NCBI GenBank assembly: GCA_937923585.1
Contig: CALDSM010000010.1
Span: 1-12,941 of the forward strand
DNA: 12,941 nucleotides
Direction of reading: 5' to 3'
From: an uncultured bacterium
GTDB taxonomy: Bacteria; Hydrogenedentota; Hydrogenedentia; Hydrogenedentales; CAITNO01
The position numbers and the translations under genes are program-made. Shown piece after piece: positions 7,401 through 12,941 of this stretch. Every line of letters begins with the position of its first letter. The first letter of the stretch is position 1. The notes beneath the pieces are model-generated. The model made no database searches and had not been told where the DNA came from. It was given only the letters and a program-made list of their open reading frames with translations.

Positions 7401-8039
7401 ATGGGATTCCGAATTGTCATGCTGGGCGCTCCCGGCGCGGGAAAGGGCACACAGGCTGTGCGCATGGCCCAGGAACTGAAGGTTCCGCACATCTCCACGG
7501 GCGACATTTTCCGCAAGAACCTCAAGGACGGCACGCCCCTCGGACTGAAGGCCCAAGGCTATATGAACAGCGGCGCGCTCGTGCCCGACGAACTGACCTG
7601 TGAGATAGTGGCGGACCGCCTTACGTGGGAAGACTGTGCGGGCGGATACATTCTAGACGGATTCCCGCGCTCCATTCCGCAAGCCGAGATGCTCACGGCG
7701 TTTCTCGACAAGCGGGGCGACAAAATAGACGCGGCCATCAACGTGGACGTTCCCGACTCGGAAATCGTGGACCGGCTCAGCGCCCGCCGCACGGACCCGG
7801 AGACCGGCGCCATCTACAGCCTGAAGTTCAGCCCGCCGCCGCCGGAGGTGGCCGCGCGCCTAATCCAGCGCGACGACGACAAGGCTGAAACGGTTCTGGC
7901 CCGCTTGGTCAACTACCACCAGATTACTGAGCCCATCATTGAGTTTTACGGGAAGCAGGGCGTGCTCAAGAACGTCAACGGAAGCGCCTCCCCCGACGCC
8001 ATTTTCACCGAGATTCTCGGGGTGTTGAAAACCCTCTAG
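7401..8039 (+). CDS. adk: Adenylate kinase
   Basis: Cytoplasmic enzyme interconverting ATP + AMP and two ADP, essential for adenylate balance. The product has 212 residues (E. coli Adk has 214). It has the P-loop GAPGAGKGT (Gly9-Thr17), the AMP-site STGDIFRKNLKDGTPLG, and DGFPR at Asp86-Arg90. The LID begins at RRTDPETGAIYSLKFSPPPPE. The LID looks several residues shorter than the E. coli type between that point and RDDDKAETV, and it lacks the four Cys of zinc-binding LIDs. The ATG at 7401 is chosen because GAAAGGA (7388-7394) precedes it and the protein then starts at the family position. A start at 7140 would add low-complexity sequence and run through the promoter. The gene is followed by a terminator. 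Confidence 0.96.
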   Translation: MGFRIVMLGAPGAGKGTQAVRMAQELKVPHISTGDIFRKNLKDGTPLGLKAQGYMNSGALVPDELTCEIVADRLTWEDCAGGYILDGFPRSIPQAEMLTAFLDKRGDKIDAAINVDVPDSEIVDRLSARRTDPETGAIYSLKFSPPPPEVAARLIQRDDDKAETVLARLVNYHQITEPIIEFYGKQGVLKNVNGSASPDAIFTEILGVLKTL

Positions 8040-8089
8040 GCCCCGCAGTCAGGGCCGAACATGGCGGGGCGCGCAGGGAAGATCTTAAA

Positions 8090-8139
8090 GCGCCGCGGTG
8101 AACATTTCGCCGCGGCGCGTTGTTTGTTTGGTTGTTTGT
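8090..8139 (+). terminator. Rho-independent terminator of adk
   Basis: GCGCCGCGGTG (8090-8100) pairs with CGCCGCGGCGC (8108-8118), one pair being a wobble, around a 7-base loop. A T-rich tail (8119-8139) with interspersed G follows. A shorter hairpin, GCCCCGC (8040-8046) with GCGGGGC (8064-8070), starts right after the adk stop codon. Confidence 0.75.
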
Positions 8140-8177
8140 GACAGTTCGGCCCATAATCATGCATCGGAGTGAACATC

Positions 8178-8627
8178 ATGGACGCCAACAAGATCATCAA
8201 GTTCGTCCTCTTCCTGGCCGTGGTGGTTGTCGCCGCCCCTTTTGTCATGCGCCTCATGCCAAAGCCCGTCACGTTTGACCGGGCCAAACAGGCTTTTGAG
8301 AGCGCCGGCCTGGCCGTCAGCCAGTATGCGATGGCGCCGAGCCCCGGACAGCGCGCCGTGGCCGAGGCCGACCTTGTCGTGAACGGCGTCAACGTGGCCA
8401 TCTTCCAGTTTGACAACGAGGGAAAGATCGTCACGGCCATGGAGTACCAGAAGAAGGACGCCGGCACGGCCATCGTCGAGCAGATGCACCTGGCCGAGAA
8501 CATGGGGGCCGCCGTACGCAGGGAGACCCCGTCAATGGCCGTGCGCAGGGGCATGTTCATGCTGGTGGCCACGGGCGAGGACGCCCGGATGGTGCAGCGC
8601 GTGGCCGAAGTTTTCAGGAACATGTAG
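8178..8627 (+). CDS. Small membrane-anchored protein of unknown function
   Basis: I do not recognise this 149-residue protein. Residues 6-24 (IIKFVLFLAVVVVAAPFVM) form one hydrophobic segment after a short lysine-containing tip, suggesting an N-in signal anchor. The remaining ~125 residues would then face the periplasm or outside. They look like a compact alpha/beta domain, with the stretch GVNVAIFQFDNEGKIVTAMEY and a C-terminal helix ending in FRNM. There are no Cys residues and no catalytic signature that I can name. ATG 8178 is preferred over the in-frame GTG at 8169 because GGAG (8166-8169) is correctly spaced for it and overlaps the GTG. A weak promoter (TTGGTT 8128-8133, CATAAT 8152-8157) may lie in the tail of the adk terminator. 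It is convergent with the EF-G-like gene. Confidence 0.7.
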   Translation: MDANKIIKFVLFLAVVVVAAPFVMRLMPKPVTFDRAKQAFESAGLAVSQYAMAPSPGQRAVAEADLVVNGVNVAIFQFDNEGKIVTAMEYQKKDAGTAIVEQMHLAENMGAAVRRETPSMAVRRGMFMLVATGEDARMVQRVAEVFRNM

Positions 8628-8643
8628 CCTTCACAAATGAACG

Positions 8644-8675
8644 GCGCGGACAACTCCCTGGGGAATCGTCCGCGC
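8644..8675. terminator. Probable bidirectional terminator hairpin
   Basis: GCGCGGAC (8644-8651) and GTCCGCGC (8668-8675) form a perfect 8-bp stem around a 16-base loop. It lies between two convergent genes, 16 bases past the plus-strand stop and 29 bases past the minus-strand stop. Neither side has a true T run, so strength is uncertain. Placement between converging genes is the main support. Confidence 0.5.
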
Positions 8676-8704
8676 ACGTGTTGCATCTGGGTCTGCTAAA
8701 AGGC

Positions 8705-10744
8705 TTAGTCCTCTTCCTCTCCGGTCCGGGACTTCTCGTAGGCCGCGACGATCTCCTTGGCGACCATCTCGGGCACTTCGTCATAGTGGCTGAACTTCAG
8801 CTCGTAACTGCCGCGTCCCTGCGTCATGCTGCGCAGTTCCGTGGAGTAGCGGAGGATTTCCGCCTCCGGCACCAGCGCGCGGATGACCTGGCGGCCGCCG
8901 CCCACCGCGTCCATGCCGAGCAGCCGGCCGCGCCGGCTGTTGAGGTCGCCGTTGATGTCGCCCATGAACTCCGACGGCACCGTGATGGCGATTTCCATGA
9001 TGGGCTCCAGCAGGCAGGGCTTCGCCTCCTTGACGCCCTTCTGGATGCCCTTGCGCGCCGCCGTCTTGAACGCCATTTCGGAGGAGTCCACGGCGTGGAA
9101 GGAGCCGAAATACAGCTCCACAATCACGTCCACCACCGGGTTGCCGCTGATGACGCCCTGAAGCAGCGTTTCATAGCTGCCCTTGTCCACATGGGGTATG
9201 TACTGCCGCGGCACCACGCCGCCGACGATGCTGTCCACGAACTCGTAGCCCTTGCCGCGCTCGTTGGGCTTCAGCCGAAGCCAGACGTCGCCGTACTGGC
9301 CGTGGCCGCCGGACTGCTTCTTGTGCTTGCCCTGCACTTCGGCCATGCCCTTGATGGTCTCGCGGTAGGCCACCTTCGGGGTGCGGGTCTCGGCCTCCAC
9401 CTTGAACTTGCGCTGCATGCGCTTGAGCAGAATGTCCATCTGGAGATCGCCCATGCCGCGAATCACATGCTCGTTGGTGTCCGGATCGCGGTAGTGCGTG
9501 AAGGTCGGATCCTCCTCGGCCACGCGGTTGAGCGCCTCGCCGATCTTGTCCTCGTCCGCGCGGGCCTTGGGCAGGATGGCCAGCTTGACCATCGCCGTCG
9601 GCAGTTCGATGGGCGGCATCGTGTCGTTGCAGCCGGTCACCGAAAGCGTGTCGCCGAAGTGGGTGTTTTTCAGTTTCGTCATGGCGGCCAGGTCGCCCGG
9701 ACCGACCTCGTCCACCTGCACCTGCTCCTTGCCGCGCAGCAGGTAGATCTTGCCCGTGCGCTCCTTGGTGTTCGTGGTGACGTTGTAGAATTCCGATTCC
9801 GACTTGAGCGTGCCGCTCAGGACGCGGAACAGGGTCAGATGGCCCACGTAGGGGTCCACCACCTGGCGGAACACCTGCGCGAAGAACGGCTCATTGACGC
9901 CGACCTTCACCTCAACCTCGTTCCCATTCGAGTCCCTGGCGACGACTTTGCGGGCCAGCGGGCTGGGGAAGGACTCGGCGATGATGTCAAGCAGTTCCTT
10001 GATGCCGAAGTTCATCGCAACGCTGCCGGCGACGATCGGGACTATCTTGCCGGTGGTGATGCCGGCCTGGAGCCCCTGCGTGAACTCCTCGGGGGAAAGC
10101 TCCAGCGTCTCAAGGTACTTGATCGTCAACTCTTCGTCGGTCTCGGCGACGGCCTCGACAAGGCTTTCCTTGATCGCCTCCGCGTCGGCAACCGCGGAGG
10201 TGTCGCCCTTGACGACGTTCACGACACCCTTGAGCCCGGCGCCCGCGCCGACGGGAACCACGAGCGGCACGCAGTGCTTGCCGTAGGTGTCCTGAAGCTG
10301 TTTCACCACTTCCATGAAGTCCGTGTGCTCGCGGTCAAGCTTGTTGACAAAGAATGCGCGGGGAACGTTGAACCGGTCCGCATATTTGACCGCGTTGTCC
10401 GTGCCCACCTGCACGCCCACTGACGCATCCACGGTGATGACGAGTCCGTCCATCAGCGGTGTCGAGGCGGCAACCTCCCCAAGGAAATCAACGTAGCCGG
10501 GATGATCAATAAGATGAATGCGGCTGTCGTTCCAGGTGATATTGACCAGCTTCATCGCGATGGTGCACTTGCGCTCCACCTCTTCCTCAAGGTAATCGCA
10601 CACCGTGTTGCCTTCTTCAATGCTGCCCAGGCGGCTGGTGATGCCCAGGTTGTGGAGTATGCGCTCCACCAACGTGGTCTTCCCCACGCCGCCGTGGCCG
10701 ACAATGCCAACGCTGCGCACCTTGTCCGGATTCATCGTAGCCAT
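8705..10744 (-). CDS. EF-G-like translational GTPase paralogue (EF-G2 type)
   Basis: A 679-residue elongation factor G relative, expected to bind the ribosomal A site and act in translocation or a stress-related variant of it. It has all EF-G regions. G1 is GHGGVGKT (16-23), G3 is DHPGYVDF (80-87) and G4 is NKLD (134-137). The middle carries the block KQSGGHGQYGDVWL and PRQYIPHVDKG, typical of the EF-G-like subfamily and not of main FusA. Domain V contains SRRGRLLGMD and ends in a run of acidic residues. Two switch positions are unusual: RGITI of normal EF-G reads RKCTI (58-62), and the catalytic His of DTPGHVDF is Tyr84. ATG 10744 has GGAGG (10756-10752) seven bases upstream, so it is preferred over ATG 10789. 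No ribosomal protein or tuf gene adjoins it, unlike a standard str operon. Confidence 0.9.
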   Translation of the reverse strand: MATMNPDKVRSVGIVGHGGVGKTTLVERILHNLGITSRLGSIEEGNTVCDYLEEEVERKCTIAMKLVNITWNDSRIHLIDHPGYVDFLGEVAASTPLMDGLVITVDASVGVQVGTDNAVKYADRFNVPRAFFVNKLDREHTDFMEVVKQLQDTYGKHCVPLVVPVGAGAGLKGVVNVVKGDTSAVADAEAIKESLVEAVAETDEELTIKYLETLELSPEEFTQGLQAGITTGKIVPIVAGSVAMNFGIKELLDIIAESFPSPLARKVVARDSNGNEVEVKVGVNEPFFAQVFRQVVDPYVGHLTLFRVLSGTLKSESEFYNVTTNTKERTGKIYLLRGKEQVQVDEVGPGDLAAMTKLKNTHFGDTLSVTGCNDTMPPIELPTAMVKLAILPKARADEDKIGEALNRVAEEDPTFTHYRDPDTNEHVIRGMGDLQMDILLKRMQRKFKVEAETRTPKVAYRETIKGMAEVQGKHKKQSGGHGQYGDVWLRLKPNERGKGYEFVDSIVGGVVPRQYIPHVDKGSYETLLQGVISGNPVVDVIVELYFGSFHAVDSSEMAFKTAARKGIQKGVKEAKPCLLEPIMEIAITVPSEFMGDINGDLNSRRGRLLGMDAVGGGRQVIRALVPEAEILRYSTELRSMTQGRGSYELKFSHYDEVPEMVAKEIVAAYEKSRTGEEED

Positions 10745-10838
10745 GCAAAAGCCTCCGCTAAGGGTTGGATAGCCCGTGTCCCGGGCCATAAGTACAGTTC
10801 AGGACACCACTTGGAATCGGGGCAGACTAAGGGCGCAA

Positions 10839-10868
10839 AGTATACCGTGTGGACGTGGAATGGCGCAA
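10839..10868 (-). promoter_or_regulatory. Promoter of the EF-G-like gene
   Basis: On the minus strand, TTGCGC (10868-10863), an 18-base spacer and TATACT (10844-10839) form a plausible sigma70-type promoter. The transcript would start near 10832 and have a leader of about 88 bases. The divergent peroxidase gene shares this spacer, but I found no convincing promoter for it. Confidence 0.45.
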
Positions 10869-10973
10869 GTCCAAATTCTTGACGCTCTTCGGGGAAAAAA
10901 CGGCTCCCCCACACCGCGCCGGTGGAAGAAAGGACGCTCCCTCCGTGTTGGTTTGACGAAAGGAGAATGAGCC

Positions 10974-11579
10974 ATGGCAATCCTCGCAAAAATGCTCTCA
11001 GCGGCCAGCGTTATCGCCCCGCTGGTGGGGTTTTCGATTTCAACGCTTTCTGTCGAACCGCCCAACGTGGCCAGCCCGCTGGATTTGAAGGTGAAGAACA
11101 TCGAAGGCAAGGAGGTTGAACTCACCGCATACAAGGGCAAGGTCGTCATGATCGTCAATGTCGCCTCGAAATGCGGCCTGACCCCGCAGTATGCCGCGCT
11201 GGAATCCCTCTACGAGAAGTACAAGGACAGAGGCTTCGTCATTCTCGGGTTTCCCGCGAACAATTTCCTGAGCCAGGAACCCGGCACGGACGGGGACATC
11301 AAGATGTTCTGCACCACCAAGTACAACGTGACCTTTCCCATGTTCTCCAAAATATCGGTGAAAGGCGAAGAAATCGCGCCCCTGTATGCGTGGTTGACCA
11401 GCGAAAAGACCAACCCGGGCTTCTCCGGGGATATTGAGTGGAACTTTGGCAAGTTCATCATCGGCCCTGAAGGCAAAGTAATCAATCGTTTCCACCCCAA
11501 AGTGAAGCCGGACTCGGACGAAGTGGTCGCTGCAATAGAGAAGGCACTCGACGCGAAAGACAAGGCGCCGGCAAAATAA
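10974..11579 (+). CDS. Glutathione peroxidase family protein, probably exported
   Basis: Thiol peroxidase reducing hydrogen or lipid peroxides. The product has 201 residues: an N-terminal hydrophobic stretch (~2-26) that looks like a signal peptide or anchor, then a GPx domain from ~35. The catalytic tetrad fits Cys67 (NVASKCGLTPQY), Gln101 (in FLSQEPG), Trp156 and Asn157 (EWNFGKF). It has Cys and not selenocysteine. Cys113 (FCTTKYNVTFPMF) is where thioredoxin-dependent plant and bacterial GPx enzymes keep their resolving Cys, so it probably uses thioredoxin-like reductants. The usual FPCNQF motif reads FPANNF; this does not touch the tetrad. AGGAG (10961-10965) sets the start at 10974. It is divergent from the EF-G-like gene and followed by REP-like elements. 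Export is an inference: no clear AXA cleavage site is seen. Confidence 0.9.
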   Translation: MAILAKMLSAASVIAPLVGFSISTLSVEPPNVASPLDLKVKNIEGKEVELTAYKGKVVMIVNVASKCGLTPQYAALESLYEKYKDRGFVILGFPANNFLSQEPGTDGDIKMFCTTKYNVTFPMFSKISVKGEEIAPLYAWLTSEKTNPGFSGDIEWNFGKFIIGPEGKVINRFHPKVKPDSDEVVAAIEKALDAKDKAPAK

Positions 11580-11587
11580 TCTCGTAA

Positions 11588-11624
11588 GGTGGGTGAAGTG
11601 GAGCAAAGCGAAACGAAACCCACC
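11588..11624. repeat. REP-like inverted repeat (GGTGGGT/ACCCACC)
   Basis: GGTGGGT (11588-11594) and ACCCACC (11618-11624) are perfect inverted arms. They surround a purine-rich centre with GGAGCAAAGCGAAACG. It resembles the common bacterial dispersed element that pairs 'gtgggt', 'gagcgaagcgaaac' and 'acccac' (from memory). It begins eight bases after the peroxidase stop codon. Confidence 0.5.
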
Positions 11625-11639
11625 GTCCTACGCGACAAG

Positions 11640-11661
11640 AGCCGGCAAGGATGCCGGCGCT
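11640..11661. repeat. REP-like hairpin (GCCGGCA/TGCCGGC)
   Basis: GCCGGCA (11641-11647) and TGCCGGC (11652-11658) form a perfect 7-bp stem with loop AGGA. The flanks AGAGCCGGCAAGGATGCC and GGCGCTCCCA resemble a dispersed 'ggagcgccggcatccttgccggc' element seen in several environmental genomes (from memory). It directly follows the preceding repeat, so two unrelated families sit in tandem. Confidence 0.5.
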
Positions 11662-11673
11662 CCCAGTAAGAAG

Positions 11674-11705
11674 TCCGCCCTCCCGGAAGCAACCGAAAGG
11701 GCGGA
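11674..11705. terminator. Probable bidirectional terminator
   Basis: TCCGCCCT (11674-11681) and AGGGCGGA (11698-11705) form a perfect 8-bp stem with a 16-base loop. It lies between two convergent genes. The plus-strand tail is only moderately T-rich (ATCGTATTCTTCCC) and the minus-strand tail starts CTTCTTACT, so either direction is plausible but not strong. Confidence 0.5.
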
Positions 11706-11719
11706 ATCGTATTCTTCCC

Positions 11720-11754
11720 AAATTGTCAATTGTCCATTGTCAATTATCCATTAG
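11720..11754. repeat. Heptamer tandem repeat, five copies
   Basis: Five successive 7-base units read AAATTGT, CAATTGT, CCATTGT, CAATTAT and CCATTAG. The tract is AT-rich in a GC-rich neighbourhood. The last unit contains the stop codon of the minus-strand oxidoreductase (TAA at 11753-11751), so the array runs into the end of that gene. It resembles short tandem heptamer repeats reported in other bacteria. Confidence 0.75.
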
Positions 11755-12941
11755 AAAAGCACTTCCCCCCCGCGCCCCTGCGCGATGAGCGACGTGTACC
11801 CCTTCAACTCCTCCTGCACTGCCGGGTCGGTGAGGTCAATGGTCTTGCCCTTCTCGGCGGCCATATAGGCGGCCTGGCAGAGCATGGTGATCTTGGCGCC
11901 GTAGGCAAAGTTCAGGAACCCGTCCTTGCCTTCGCTGAAGCACTTCACCGCATCCTGAATCTCGTCCACATAGCCGTAAAGGTCCGCCTCGTTCGTCTCG
12001 ACGGCGAGCAGTCCGCGGCTGGCCGTGGACTTTTCGAGCGCCAGTTCGGCGTCTGCGGCCGCTTCGGCGGCCTGGTCGCCGATAAAGATTTCGAGCGGCG
12101 ACTTGAGCGAGTTCAGTTCAAACGCGTAGCCCGGTCCAAGCCCGTCCATCATGAGGCGAAGACCCTGCTTGTCGTACATCCACGAATTCGTGAACTGCGC
12201 CTGCACCAACTGGCCCGTCTCCGGGTTCTTGAACGTGACAATGCCGGTGGCGAAATCCTCGGCCGGCGTCTTGCCGTAGTCCACACCCATCCGCTTCATC
12301 AGTTCATCGCGGTACTTGGGCACGCCCCACTTGAGCAGCGACGTGACTGCGCTCACCGACACCGGCTCAAGAAAGTCCACCGGCTTGCCGGTCGGGTTGA
12401 GCACGTACCAGCCGACCGCGATGCTGTGGCAGCCCATGTCCGAAAGCACACCGCCGCCCTGCCGCGTCGGGTCCCAGAACCACGGCTCGTGCGGCCCGGA
12501 ATGCTCTTCGGCGCTGCGCGCCAGCGCCAGCGGGCCCATCTGCGTCTGCACCTGCTTCAACTGCTCCATCTGCGCCCGGATACCCTTCATATGCACCTGG
12601 TTTTCGAAATACGCCGTCGGCAGCCCGGTCGAAGCGGCAATGGCGACGATCTCGTTCGCCTCCGCCACCGTCCGGCCCAGCGGCTTCTCGCAGATGATGC
12701 CCTTCAGCGCCGCGCCCGCCTTCACCGACGCCGCAATCTGCTTCATCAGGTCAATCCGGGCCATGTTTGGCGCGAACACCGCCACCGCGTCCACGTTCTT
12801 GCAGAGTTCGTCCACAGAGCCACACACCCTGCACGGGCCGATGCCGCCGGCATTGGCCACCGCCGCCAATTCCTCAGCACCTTTCAGCGCATACACGCCC
12901 GGCAAATCCACCCCGCGGATCTGCGCCACCGCCTTCGCCTG
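11751..12941 (-). CDS. Gfo/Idh/MocA family oxidoreductase (N terminus beyond window)
   Basis: Predicted NAD(P)-dependent dehydrogenase acting on a sugar, inositol or related polyol; the substrate cannot be assigned. The frame is open to the window edge (QAKA precedes a GTG at 12929), so about 20-30 residues with the first beta strand and the glycine-rich dinucleotide motif are missing. Numbered from that GTG, the Rossmann remainder is seen in KNVDAVAVFAPN, then the signature EKPLGRTVAEAN with its conserved Lys (codon 12686-12684). The alpha/beta domain has GGGVLSDMGCHSIAVGWYVL, the usual GG-(x)n-DxGxH element, with the catalytic-region His. The end is EELKGYTSLIAQGRGGEVLF. No transporter or second sugar gene is visible beside it. 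The start and possible export signal cannot be judged. Confidence 0.9.
   Translation of the reverse strand, partial: QAKAVAQIRGVDLPGVYALKGAEELAAVANAGGIGPCRVCGSVDELCKNVDAVAVFAPNMARIDLMKQIAASVKAGAALKGIICEKPLGRTVAEANEIVAIAASTGLPTAYFENQVHMKGIRAQMEQLKQVQTQMGPLALARSAEEHSGPHEPWFWDPTRQGGGVLSDMGCHSIAVGWYVLNPTGKPVDFLEPVSVSAVTSLLKWGVPKYRDELMKRMGVDYGKTPAEDFATGIVTFKNPETGQLVQAQFTNSWMYDKQGLRLMMDGLGPGYAFELNSLKSPLEIFIGDQAAEAAADAELALEKSTASRGLLAVETNEADLYGYVDEIQDAVKCFSEGKDGFLNFAYGAKITMLCQAAYMAAEKGKTIDLTDPAVQEELKGYTSLIAQGRGGEVLF

Noticed and set aside
8678..10423. A 581-codon plus-strand frame opposite the EF-G-like gene
   Set aside because: A shadow of the conserved GTPase; its His/Leu/Val-rich composition is typical of antisense translation.
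11170..11300. Loss of the catalytic Gln in the peroxidase (FPANNF instead of FPCNQF)
   Set aside because: Counting from the peroxidatic Cys against GPX4 places the catalytic Gln in the following QEPG, which is present as Gln101, so the tetrad is intact.

Overview
This window is a GC-rich stretch of a bacterial chromosome, probably from an uncultured environmental lineage. The mix of a very large carbohydrate-active enzyme, a Gfo/Idh/MocA dehydrogenase, an EF-G paralogue and single housekeeping genes separated by repeat-rich spacers resembles Planctomycetota, Verrucomicrobiota or Hydrogenedentota-type genomes. That placement is an inference from gene content only. No rRNA, tRNA, CRISPR array, transposase, integrase or phage gene was seen.

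Layout from left to right. (1) A 5'-truncated multidomain clan GH-A glycoside hydrolase (+, to 2727). (2) sat, ATP sulfurylase (+, 2967-4130), behind a clear sigma70-like promoter. (3) A 356-base spacer with hairpins, an extended -10 promoter and a possible decayed reading frame. (4) A GT4-like glycosyltransferase (+, 4487-5551). (5) A 483-base gene-free spacer with two kinds of dispersed palindromic repeat, a strong bulged hairpin and the serC terminator. (6) serC (-, 6035-7123), divergent from (7) adk (+, 7401-8039), with outward-facing promoters in their shared spacer. (8) A small unrecognised membrane-anchored protein (+, 8178-8627), convergent with (9) an EF-G-like translational GTPase (-, 8705-10744). 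(10) A glutathione peroxidase-family protein (+, 10974-11579), divergent from the EF-G-like gene. (11) A 171-base spacer with two REP-like elements, a probable bidirectional terminator and a heptamer tandem repeat, followed by (12) a Gfo/Idh/MocA oxidoreductase (-, 11751 to the window edge), missing its N terminus.

The genes look mostly monocistronic, with their own promoters and terminators, and do not form one pathway. Sat starts sulfate activation, SerC serves serine and pyridoxal phosphate synthesis, Adk balances adenylates, the peroxidase handles peroxides, and the two end genes suggest carbohydrate use. Four promoters share the -10 hexamer TATACT, three of them in an extended TGN form.

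I see no convincing new multi-gene system. The observations most worth following are the EF-G paralogue that has Tyr where the GTPase catalytic His should be, the several families of intergenic repeats, the shared TGNTATACT promoter style, and the small anchored protein of unknown function.
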